A stretch of DNA of 35,000 nucleotides, taken from Symbiodinium natans (Eukaryota; Sar; Dinophyceae; Suessiales; Symbiodiniaceae). The notes under the pieces are model-generated. The model worked only from the letters and a program-made list of their open reading frames with translations, was not told the DNA's origin and did not search any database. The translations under genes were made by a program, and so were the position numbers. This document shows positions 11,615 to 20,400 of the stretch, piece by piece (the first letter of the stretch is position 1; each line of letters begins with the position of its first letter). The stretch lies in assembly GCA_905221605.1 (NCBI GenBank), contig CAJNDS010002013.1, positions 587,877-622,876 on the forward strand. The letters are read 5' to 3'.

Positions 11615-12239
11615 ATGTTTAGGGTTTAGGGCCTATAGGGTTGAGCAACTTAGAGTTCAATGTCGAGGATTTAGGGTCAGTGGTCTCGGGCTGAGGGCTG
11701 GGAGCTGAAATGGGTTGAGGGCTTTACGGTTCTTGCGACCAACTTGAAGCTGAACCCAGGTACCCGTTCCAAGACCACCCTAAATTCCAAACCCTAAACC
11801 AAGCAAAAACAGGGCACCGCGAAAAACCCCAAACACCCCGACCATCCCCCTTCCCAAGAAAATGAGGTTTAGGGATTTGGGTTTGGGGTTTAGGGTACTA
11901 AACCCTAAACCCTACACCCTATATAAACCCGAAACCCCAATCCGCCCCTTGGGCTGGCGGGCTTGCGGTCTCAGCTCCCACCGCGTGGAGAACTCTTCCA
12001 CTGCGGCCTGGTACCGGGGGACTGGGGTTTGGGGGTTTGGGGGTTTGGGGGTTTGGGGGTTTAGGAGGTTGGGGTTTAGGGTTTAGGGTTTAGGGTTTAG
12101 GGTTTGGGGTTTGGGGTTTAGGGTTTAGGGTTCAAGTTTAGGGTTTAGGAGGTTGGGGTTTGGGAGGTCGGCGTTTGGGGGGTTTAGGGGTGTGGGGGTG
12201 CCGGGCTTAGGGGTCGAGCGAGGGGCTACTGTAGGTGAC

Positions 12240-13085
12240 GGCCTTATTGGTGGCTAAACTGTGCGAAAGTGAGGCGAATGGTTATGGTTAGCTGCGTTCG
12301 GCGAAACAAGTGTTCGATCGGGTTCGATGGGATTTTGGTTGAGTCATTTCATGTTTAGGGTTTAAGGGTTTAGGGCTCAGGGAAAACGATGAAAACCGAT
12401 GTGGTTGGTTTGTCAATCACTACACTCTACCTATATTTTAACTGAAGTAAGTTGGCCACAAAAAATCAAAGCGATCGAGCTTTGAAGTTTACATCGTAAC
12501 TTCCATTCTGCATGTACGTCGCACGTGCGGTAACCTTTGTACTTGGCCTGAACCTCCTGTGAGGGCATCCGAACCTAGGGTTTAGTCTAAACCTGGTGGG
12601 TACTTTTTTTCCGGTTTCCAGCGAATCTCTGCGAACCAGAAACTTCCGTAGGGCTCGATGCACTCTTGATCAAGACATGTGCATGGTGATGTAGTTTGTC
12701 TGCGAGCCCTGCGGCCAAAAGTCGAAGTTCGAGAAACCCCATTCGTGGAAAATCCGAACACCCAACCACGAACACCCCCAAATACCCATGGAAAGCTGGC
12801 GAATCTCCTTGCTGAAGCAACGCCTCTAGTTAGTACCATAATCGTGACGTCTGGAGAAACATGGGTTTTTTTTTGCAAATGCGCCTTAACTGTAGAACAT
12901 ACCTGGTTCTCATAGAACCTGGCCGAAAAGAGCGAGTAAGCTCACACATTTCTGCCATGATTGCAGGTTCTATGCAAAGTGCATTCAGTGTCCTGCATGT
13001 TTTGGGTTTAGTTCAAGTAGAAAAACGAGAAGAGATGCGCTCAAATTCAAGCACAGCCCTGCACCTGAATCACTCGCCACCATAA
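12240..13085. other. Largely unique segment, no gene recognised
   Basis: This stretch of about 850 bp is the least repetitive part of the subtelomere and has overlapping open frames of 65-98 codons on both strands (12466-12663 -, 12582-12878 -, 12679-12915 +, 12861-13085 +). None matches a family I know, and they shadow one another. It could be a decayed gene or exon fragments; I cannot support a call. Confidence 0.4.
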
Positions 13086-13383
13086 ACCTAAACCCTGAAC
13101 CCCAAACCCTAAACCCTAAACCCTAAGCCCCAAACCCACTAGGCGAAAGGCTTTTGTTGGCCTTCGTCTCTTGGGGTTTTAGGGACCTTAAGTTTGCGGG
13201 CCTCCAGTGCATCTTTATGGGGTTTAGGGTTTAGGGTTTAGGGTTTAGGGTTTGTATGTTGAGGGCTTTCACGTTTTTTGTACAGGCGGCGGCCTCCTTC
13301 CCCAAACCTGACTCCACCCTTATAAGGGGCCTTAGGGGCTACACTGGGGCTGCTTCCGGATATAGAGACTATTTAAGGTGTGC

Positions 13384-13440
13384 ATATATATATATATATG
13401 TGTATATGTATATGTATGTATATATATATATATATTATAT
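13384..13440. repeat. (AT)n / (GTATAT)n microsatellite
   Basis: Alternating AT with GTATAT interruptions, at the border between the telomere-rich mosaic and the following host sequence. Confidence 0.95.
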
Positions 13441-13494
13441 TGGGAATCTGTAGGGGAATAAGATTCCCTTAAGTGTAGTGTTTGGGGGTGAAGG

Positions 13495-13692
13495 ATCAAA
13501 AAAAAACTTGATAAGCATCAAAAAATATGCCCTTGGCCACATCAAAAAAAACTTGATAAGCATCAAAAAAACTTACCAAGTAGTCAAGTGCTATGAAACG
13601 CAGCAATTCTGGCTGTTCCTGGGCTGTAAATGCCTAGAAACGCTGCATTTCTGGCTGACGCAAGTGCTGAAAAACACAGCATTTCTGCGGGT
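13495..13692. repeat. Two short tandem-repeat families
   Basis: A unit of about 30 bp containing ACTTGATAAGCATC flanked by A-runs occurs twice (from 13495 and from 13541). It is followed by three imperfect copies of a word like AAACGCTGCATTTCTGG at about 13595, 13637 and 13672. Two of the latter are preceded by CAAGTGCT. An open frame through this region starts at GTG rather than ATG and is low complexity, so I treat it as non-coding. Confidence 0.7.
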
Positions 13693-14045
13693 TCCCGGGC
13701 CACAGAAGCCATGGGGGGGGGGGGAAAAAATAAGTAAAAGGGTGGTTCTGGGGTTCAGGCCTCAGGCCTCTGGGGTCAACATCGCGCCATCTTCATTATT
13801 CATCTCATATTTTCATACATCATTTTCATCATCATCTTCTTCTTCATTCTACATCATCATATCCACCTTATGCGTTTTATTGGGGTTGGTTCTGGGGTTT
13901 TATCATAAATTTCCTAAATTTAAGTCCTTTTACCCTAAAACTTCATCACATCTAGCCCTCTCATTCATTATTTTCATCATAATTTCAGGGATTATCATAA
14001 TTCCTAGGTTTCTAGGGTGTTTGACCCTCTAGCGTTTTATCAAAT

Positions 14046-14070
14046 ATTCATAATAAATTTTATTATGAAT
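14046..14070. repeat. 25-bp AT-rich palindrome
   Basis: Perfect 12-bp arms (ATTCATAATAAA and its complement) are separated by one T. It lies about 230 bp upstream of the ubiquitin-like gene. It could be a cruciform site or an RNA hairpin in a 5' leader; no function can be assigned. Confidence 0.75.
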
Positions 14071-14297
14071 GTTTGTTGGGGTTTTTGTTCTTTAAGTTTA
14101 TATTTTAGGTTATAGGTGTGCCTTGGCTTCTCCGACTTCTACGACTATGACGAGGTGCCACAGACATGTTTCATTTATTCTGTCAAGTTCTTTTGAGAGA
14201 TTGCAACAGAAAGCATGAGCAAAACTTTTGTTTCATCAGAAGCTTTTGACATTCTCAAGCTGTGTTTGCTTTTGTGGCACTTGCTACTCTTCAAGCA

Positions 14298-14963
14298 ATG
14301 GCTCCGAAGAAGGTTGAGGGATATGAAGGTGCTGATGTGGTGCCTGCTCCTTCAGTGCTTCCTGATGAGAAAGGCGACAAGAAAGGCGACAAGAAGAAGG
14401 ACGACAAGAAGAAAGACGACAAGACGACTACCCTCACGTTTGACTCGTCCCTCGTTTCCAGCAAGAAGGAGTTGCACCAGAAGTTCAGCTACGACCCTCA
14501 CTTTGGTGAAAGCGAGTTCAACTATGTGAATGGTGTCAGCCGTGGCTTTATGACCATGGTTAAGGAGATGAGCGACAGCGAGAGAAAGGAAGCCATGGTT
14601 AACTTGAAGAGTGAGATTGAAAAGAAGTTCTACGAGTACGAGATGTTGGAGCTTCTTACCGGTGGTGGCACGAAGGAGAAGAATAAGACGATTACGCTAA
14701 AGGTGAAGTTCATGGACAATGCGAATGTGGACTTGGATATCCGTGCGGATGATACCGTGAATGACTTGAGGATTGCTTGCTGCCGCTTGGTGGTCACAGA
14801 GTTCAATGTCAAGCTTGTCAAGAGCAACTACAGCAAGTGCTCCGTTTTCCTTGGTGACTATGACCTGACAAAGCATCCGAGCGCCAGCATCACAGGCAAG
14901 AAACTCACCGAACTAGGCGTCAAGATCAAAGCGAACGATGTCGTGACGCTCGTTATCCCCTGA
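14298..14963 (+). CDS. Ubiquitin-like-domain protein with Lys/Asp-rich linker (host)
   Basis: This 221-residue protein starts at the first in-frame ATG (G at -3 and G at +4); the open frame extends further upstream, but only from a GTG. Residues 1-23 are a short head, 24-42 a charged GDKKGDKKKDDKKKDDK-type linker, 43-125 a probably helical region, and 131-221 resembles a ubiquitin fold. That last part has a first beta-hairpin (TITLKVKF...VDLDI), the ADDTVNDLR helix start typical of ubiquitin-like domains, a central strand (CSVFLGDYDL), and the closing LTELGVKIKANDVVTLVI. There is no C-terminal Gly-Gly, so it is not an obvious conjugated modifier; a ubiquitin-like adaptor is more likely. Codon use and GC are higher than in the viral part downstream. 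The family beyond the fold is not recognised, and an upstream exon cannot be excluded. Confidence 0.65.
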   Translation: MAPKKVEGYEGADVVPAPSVLPDEKGDKKGDKKKDDKKKDDKTTTLTFDSSLVSSKKELHQKFSYDPHFGESEFNYVNGVSRGFMTMVKEMSDSERKEAMVNLKSEIEKKFYEYEMLELLTGGGTKEKNKTITLKVKFMDNANVDLDIRADDTVNDLRIACCRLVVTEFNVKLVKSNYSKCSVFLGDYDLTKHPSASITGKKLTELGVKIKANDVVTLVIP

Positions 14964-15210
14964 AAGTGAGACATCATGATGATGTCTTGCGCGAACCGTG
15001 GTATGTAGTGGCAAAGCTTAGTTCTTTTTCTACGTGCTTCTGTAAAGTTTAAGACGGTTCAGACAAGTTTTACCCACCTTGAGACGAGGCCAAAAGAAAT
15101 GCAGGCTCCTAGAGTGCAAGTTTCTGTCAGCTTACACATTACATGTTCATGATGTGAGTAGCATTTGTTGCTTAAGTTTTTGTTAGGGTTTCTGTAGCGC
15201 TTCTTCTGCG

Positions 15211-15813
15211 ATGCCGACCTTATCCGTTCAAAACAAGTTCACCAAGAAGAGTGGCATTAACAAGCTTCTGAAGAAGTCGGGGGAAATCCTGAAAAAGCGC
15301 GTCTTCAACAAGGACTTCAAAGAGGAGGACGACATCAATTCATCACCTCCAGCTTCCATGAATGCAGTCATTCAACCTTTTCAGCAGAAGATAGACGAGA
15401 TGAAGAAAAGGGTTTCCGATGAAACTCCCTTCATAAAGGATGTGATGCGCGTTCTTCCTGAAGCCGGTCTTGAGGAACTACACCAAGTCTTCATCAACAA
15501 GATGGGAGGCTATACTGAGGAGCGCCTTTTTCAATCCATGTATATATCTACAAATATTTCTGAACTAGATGCTTCTATAAATGCTCTTATTCGTTTGAGA
15601 CAGCAGTATGTTCAGACTTATGTTGAAGCATTTGCTAGTGAATATAATCGTAAACACGGTATGGATGTTGCTTTCAATGTTGAGGGTTTTTGTTCTGATA
15701 TTAAGTCAGAGTTGGATTTCCGTAAAGGTTTGCGTCGTGCTCATGAAGCACATGCAAGCAACCACAACGAGGAGCAACAAGATGTTCCGCAGAACTCTTG
15801 CTCTATCATGTGA
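15211..15813 (+). CDS. Unknown host protein with C-terminal CaaX prenylation box
   Basis: This 200-residue protein is not recognised. It begins MPTLSVQNKF, has a Lys-rich N-terminus (12-42), a predicted helical middle (about 55-150) and an acidic, polar tail. It ends Cys-Ser-Ile-Met (197-200), a canonical CaaX box; Met at the last position favours farnesyltransferase. This predicts a membrane-anchored protein. Sequence use changes part-way through: to about residue 110 the codons are GC-rich at third positions, while from about 15540 to 15700 they are AT-rich (tatatatct, tctataaat, tattaag). The gene lies 247 bp after the ubiquitin-like gene on the same strand. The 3' flank carries a hairpin-forming 30-bp repeat. 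It could be host or an older mobile-element cargo gene. Confidence 0.6.
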   Translation: MPTLSVQNKFTKKSGINKLLKKSGEILKKRVFNKDFKEEDDINSSPPASMNAVIQPFQQKIDEMKKRVSDETPFIKDVMRVLPEAGLEELHQVFINKMGGYTEERLFQSMYISTNISELDASINALIRLRQQYVQTYVEAFASEYNRKHGMDVAFNVEGFCSDIKSELDFRKGLRRAHEAHASNHNEEQQDVPQNSCSIM

Positions 15814-15846
15814 GAGTTTTTTCATCGCTTACCTGTGTTGGTTGCA

Positions 15847-15955
15847 GTTTCCCCACTTTCGGGAAACTCACCTTGTAAATCCCCACTTTCGGGAAACTCA
15901 CCTTGTAAATCCCCAGTTTCGGGAAACACTTTCCCCACTTTCGGGAAACTCAACC
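15847..15955. repeat. 30-bp minisatellite with internal inverted repeats
   Basis: Two perfect 30-bp units (15851-15880 and 15881-15910) and two partial units (from 15911 and 15933) share CCCCACTTTCGGGAAAC. Each GTTTCCC...GGGAAAC pair can form a 7-bp stem, and each core TTTCGGGAAA is itself nearly palindromic. The array starts 34 bp after the stop of the CaaX gene, so it probably lies in its 3' UTR. Confidence 0.85.
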
Positions 15956-16027
15956 AATGTAGAAAAGACGACATTAATTCCTCACTCTGTCTTCTAAAAT
16001 AGAACAGAGATGCTTCAGAGTGTGCCA

Positions 16028-16440
16028 TACATCTTATGATGTATGCTTCCTTTTCCGCATGTTATAAATTACCGTCCACGCTACAAAAGCGGTCGCGACG
16101 ATGACATGAATTGAAGTAGGAAGGAGTAAAAAACAAGCGCTAGAGTGTCTGCATCACTTTTCAAATGTATCCTAAACCCCTAAAACCCTAAATAAAAAAT
16201 CAAAGCATATAGTATTTAGAAATATATTTCTTGCCTTAAAAATAGAGGCAATTCCTATACAAAATACACCCCAAATCCCAAAAATAATATATATGATAGC
16301 CCATGAACCCATAAATATATTAATCCCCATCTTACCCGATGGAATTTATAACCCCTTCTGAACCCTAAAACCCTAAAATATAATAAATAAACAACCCTAA
16401 AATATAATAGAAAATAAAATAAATCCAACGCGACAGGTCA
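16028..16440. other. AT-rich intergenic stretch, no gene seen
   Basis: Contains scattered CCCTAAA-like words and A/T-rich sequence. No ORF, RNA gene or inverted repeat worth naming is visible. Confidence 0.6.
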
Positions 16441-16466
16441 AAAACATTCTGGGCTTTATCGGCTCT

Positions 16467-16521
16467 TCCTATCAATGAGACGCAGAAGCGGATGACGGCC
16501 TTTTCCTATCATTGAGACGCT
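16467..16521. repeat. Short direct repeat TTCCTATCAWTGAGACGC
   Basis: Two copies (16467-16484 and 16504-16521) match at 17 of 18 positions, 37 bp apart, just before the 63-bp tandem array. Confidence 0.8.
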
Positions 16522-16534
16522 TGCAGGTTTAGTT

Positions 16535-16880
16535 AAGGCTTTAGCTAGTTTAGTTTAGGGTTTTAGTTAGTGTAGTTTGGCAAGTTTTACTTTTTTTTGT
16601 TTACTTTAGGGTTTTAGTTTGGGGGTTTAGTTTAGGGTTTTAGTTTAGGGTTTTAGTTAGTGTAGTTTGGCAAGTTTTTACTTTTTTTGTTTAGTTTGGG
16701 GTTTTAGTTTAGGGTTTTAGTTAGTGTAGTTTGGCAAGTTTTTATTTTTTTGTTTAGTTTGGGGTTTTAGTTTAGGGTTTTAGTTAGTGTAGTTTGGCAA
16801 GTTTTTACTTTTTTTTGTTTAGTTTGGGGTTTTAGTTAGTTTAGTTTGGCAAGTTTTTTAGCTTTTTTCTTGTTTAGTTT
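16535..16880 (+). repeat. Tandem array of an about 63-bp unit built from telomere-like words
   Basis: The marker GTAGTTTGGCAAGTTTT recurs at about 16572, 16662, 16726 and 16789, with a variant at about 16842. Spacings are about 90, 64, 63 and 52 bp. Each unit also has TTTAGGGTTTTAG words and a T-run of 6-8. Unit-length changes come from gain or loss of one GTTTAGTTTAGGGTTTTA block. This is the last host-type repeat before the virus-like element. Confidence 0.85.
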
Positions 16881-17158
16881 AGGGTTTAGGCGTTCAGGGT
16901 TTTTCAGGGTTGTTGTGGTTTAGTGTTCAGGGTTGTTGTGGCTTGGTTTAGGTATGAATTTTTTAGGAAGTAAGGAACGCACCCCTTTTTCTTTTTGATT
17001 GTTCCTTTTCGTCTTGTAACTGATACCCCATTGTGTCAAAAACACTTTTTTCGCGTTCCTTCCTTCAACATTTTATTTTTTGGGGATGGTTTAGGAATTT
17101 GGTTATGTGATGCTCTTGATGCTCACCCCCAGCCCAGCCCAGCCCAGCCCCCAAAAGG

Positions 17159-17166
17159 ACTTAAAG
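17159..17166 (+). promoter_or_regulatory. ACTTAAAG motif, outermost copy
   Basis: Identical to the motif at 17211 and part of the duplicated GACTTAAAGGGA. It lies 27 nt before an in-frame ATG (17186) of the first small ORF, so it could serve a longer form of that protein or belong to the element terminus. Confidence 0.4.
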
Positions 17167-17210
17167 GGAAGCCCCCTTAAGGGGTATGGCGCCAGACCCC
17201 AGAAACCCCG

Positions 17211-17218
17211 ACTTAAAG
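17211..17218 (+). promoter_or_regulatory. ACTTAAAG putative early-type promoter for ORF 17240
   Basis: The motif starts 29 nt before the ATG at 17240. The same 8-mer stands 31-35 nt before three other genes of the element (32551, 33904, 34406). Confidence 0.5.
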
Positions 17219-17239
17219 GGAGAAAACTATTATATTTAT

Positions 17240-17491
17240 ATGGAAGATACATTAAAAAAATCCGTTATGAAATATGTTTTATCTTCAAAAATAGGTGAGA
17301 TTAAAGTTAATGATAAAGGAAAGCCATTAAAGAAAGTTATTATAAACGGTAAAGAATATCCATATAATTCATCAAAACCTTTTACAGAGCGTTTAACAAA
17401 GAAACTTAACAAAATATCTAAAACTCCAGAATACAAACGCTTTAAAATATTAAACGACGCTTCTAAAAAAATATGGTTCGTCAAGCTTTAA
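17240..17491 (+). CDS. Small basic protein upstream of and overlapping DNA polymerase
   Basis: This 83-residue Lys-rich protein is of unknown family. I start it at 17240 because this ATG is the first in AT-rich viral-style sequence and sits 29 nt after ACTTAAAG; an in-frame ATG at 17186 would add 18 residues in GC-rich sequence. Visible words are KKVIINGKEYPYNSS (29-43) and a basic helix around 47-65. Its end overlaps the polymerase ORF by 19 nt in the -1 frame, with a run of seven A (17465-17471) at the junction. It could be a separate accessory or terminal-protein candidate, or an N-terminal extension of the polymerase reached by frameshifting. Neither is shown by the sequence. Confidence 0.6.
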   Translation: MEDTLKKSVMKYVLSSKIGEIKVNDKGKPLKKVIINGKEYPYNSSKPFTERLTKKLNKISKTPEYKRFKILNDASKKIWFVKL

Positions 17492-20400
17492 AAAGTTATG
17501 CTATTAAAAATAAAGCATCAATAACAGATGAACAATCCGCTTTAAAATCTTATGCTAATTCTTATTCCATTACAAACATAAATCTTTCAGGTTTTAAAGG
17601 TTTATCATACCTTAAATATCAAAAAGAACGCTTAAACGATTATCTTAAGAAACATAAGAGTATGAAAGTTTTAATAACAGTTGATTTAGTATTTGAAAAA
17701 GTTGATGAAGAAGAAGAAGAAAAACATTCCATCATAAGTAGAAGATACGATATTTTAAATGAAAAAGATTTAAACGATGCAATAAACAATATGGCAAGTG
17801 ATATTGAAATAACAGTAGAAAATAAGAACTTAAATAAATCAGGATTAAAAATTAAAAAAGTGAGTAAAATAACAATACATTATGACAAGTATGACCCTAC
17901 AAGGGCAGGCAAATTTATAGAACTACCAGAATGGATAGCAAAGAAAAAGGCATGTATTAATATTAAAAATGATGATGACTTTTGTTTAAAATATTGTATT
18001 TTGTGTAGGTTTTACGACATCTACAAAAAAGACCATCCAGAAAGACTTTTTCATTATGCAAAGCTATTAGATAATGAAAGTTTAATAAAATGGGATGGTG
18101 TTAATTTTCCAGCTTCAAATGAAGATATTCAACACTTTGAAGAAATTAACAACAATACAATTTCAGTAAATGTTTATACAGTTGATAATGATAACAACAA
18201 AATAAGAGTAGACAAAATAACAACCATAGTTAAACCAACTTTTCATATTAACCTTTTACGGTTAGATGAGGATAATAAAAGTCATTATGTTTACATTAAA
18301 GACTATTCTCGTTTAATGGGTTCTCAAACAAACAAAAAAGCTAATAGAATGTTTCATTGTAGATTTTGTCAAAAAGGCTTTCAAAAAGAAACATTATTAA
18401 CCGCTCATACATTAAAGGGTTGTATGGCTAATGAAGTTCAAGCCATTGAGATGCCTAAAGAAAAAGAAAAAATGTATTTCCAAAAGCATTACAAAAAGTT
18501 AAGATGTCCTTATGTCATATATGGTGATTTTGAGTGTTTAACTTCATTATCTAACGAAGGTTTAAAGGGTACTTATCAAAATCATATCCCATCAGGTTTT
18601 ATGTTAAATGTTGTTAATTCAATAACAAATGAAGTTAAACCATACATTTATAGGGGTGAGGATTGTATGGAAAATTTTTGTAAAACAATGAATGAAATAA
18701 GAGAAGAAATATTTGAAAAGATGCACACACCAAAGGATAAGATTACATCACCTGAAGCAGAAAAAGATTTTAATAAAAGCACTAAATGCTTTATATGTGG
18801 AGGTTCATTTAACAATACAAAAGAAAAAAGGAAGGTATGGGATCATTGTCATTTTACAGGTTTATATAGAGGTGCCGCTCACAATAAATGTAATTTAGAT
18901 TATTGTTTCAGATACTTTAAAATACCTATCTTTTTTCATAACCTTAAAAATTATGATGCACACCTTATTATATCAAATCTTGATAAACTTAATACTAAAA
19001 AAGATGATGTAAGCGTAATAGCACAGAACAGCGAAAAGTTTGTTACCTTTTGTTTAAAACAGCTTGAATTCAAAGATAGTTTTAGTTTCTTATCATCATC
19101 TTTAGATAAGCTAGTTAAGTTAACTAAATATGAGAATAATAAGAAACGAGATAATTGGACAAACCATTTCACATACAGTAAAAATAGTGAATATGTTAAG
19201 GATGATTATGATTTAGACTTATTAACAGATAAGGGCATTTACCCATATGACTATATGAATGATTTTAGGAAATTCAATGAAACAGAACTACCACCTAAAA
19301 AGGAATTCTACAGTCAACTAGCTGAAGAAGATATAAAAGATGAAGATTATGAAAAGGCACAGCATATATGGAAACATTTTAACATTAAAAATCTAGGTGA
19401 GTATCACGACCTATATCTTAAAACGGACGTTCTATTATTAACAGATGTTTTTGAAAATTTCAGAACAAAATTTTTAGAAGATTACGGTCTAGACCCTGCT
19501 CATTATTATACACTTCCTAATTTTGCTTGGGATGCGATGTTATTAAAGACTGGTGTCACTTTAGATTTAATATATGATGAAGAATTGTATAAAATGGTTG
19601 AGAAGGGATTGCGCGGTGGTATGTGTCAAGTTTCAAAGAGAAGGGCAGAAGCAAATAACAAATATATGAATGAAATGTATGATGAAAATAAACCGTCTTC
19701 TTATATAAATTATCTTGATGCTAATAATTTATATGGACTAGCAATGTGTCAAAAACTACCATACAAAGATATTAAATTTGTTGATAACTTTACAGAAGAA
19801 CAACTTAACTCTTGGAATGATACTAATGTAGGTTTTATATTGGATGTTGATTTAGAGTATCCTAAAGAATTACACGATAAACATATTGACTATCCACTAG
19901 CACCTGAAATTATGAATGTTGAAGCTAGTATGTTAAGTGAAACACAAAAAGAAATATACAAAAAATACAATCACAATAAAGAGCCTAGAGATGAAAAAAC
20001 AAACAAGTTAATATTAAATGTTTATGATAAACATAATTATATATTACACATTAAGATGTTAAAATATTATTTGAAACAAGGACTAAAACTAAAGAAGATA
20101 AACAGAGCCATAATGTTTAAACAAAAAGAATGGTTAAAACCGTGGATAGATTTTAACACAAATAAAAGAAAAGAAGCTACAAGTGATTTTGAAAAGGATA
20201 TGTATAAATTAATGAATAACGCGGTGTATGGAAAAACGATGGAGAATGTAAGGGAACATATTAACTTTGAATTAGTTGATACACCAGAGCGTTTTCAAAA
20301 AGTGGTTAATGCACCTACTTATAAACACAGACACATCATTAACGAAAATCTAGTAGGAGTTGAAAAGTTAAAAGAAACAGTAAAACTTAACAAGCCTATA

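Larger units (their letters stand above)
1..13260. repeat. Subtelomeric repeat mosaic without convincing genes
   Basis: Telomere-type heptamers TTTAGGG/CCCTAAA, and one-base variants such as TTTGGGG and CCCCAAA, occur throughout on both strands. They separate short unique segments of about 100-700 bp. Long homopolymers occur near 799-833, 890-912, 980-992, 2639-2652, 7317-7331, 9443-9458 and 10381-10395. Open frames here are short, low-complexity (Pro/Lys/Asn-rich from CCCTAAA translation) and many lack an ATG, so I do not call genes. Stretches such as 103-394, 672-1434, 5116-5460, 6060-6960, 7400-8220, 9240-10260 and 10450-10800 contain no tRNA, rRNA or protein signature that I recognise. 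The density and mixed orientation of telomere words suggest a chromosome-end region built by repeated end-joining, duplication and transposition. Confidence 0.85.

Noticed and set aside
12300-12335. GTTCGATCGGGTTCGATGG as a tRNA T-arm
   Set aside because: No acceptor, D or anticodon stem of proper spacing around it.
12466-13085. Overlapping frames of 65-98 codons on both strands
   Set aside because: They shadow each other, show no domain, and several contain telomere-type words; kept only as a unique segment.
13478-14032. 184-codon open frame
   Set aside because: It starts at GTG, runs through two tandem-repeat families and Phe/Ile/Ser-rich low-complexity sequence, and resembles nothing known.
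15847-15955. Possible CRISPR-like array
   Set aside because: Repeats are contiguous 30-bp units with no unique spacers, in eukaryotic-type sequence.
15608-15997. 129-codon frame overlapping the CaaX gene
   Set aside because: Alternate frame running into the minisatellite; its C-terminus is just the repeat translated.
17236-17484. 82-codon minus-strand frame opposite the first viral ORF
   Set aside because: Antisense shadow of the 17240-17491 gene in AT-rich DNA.
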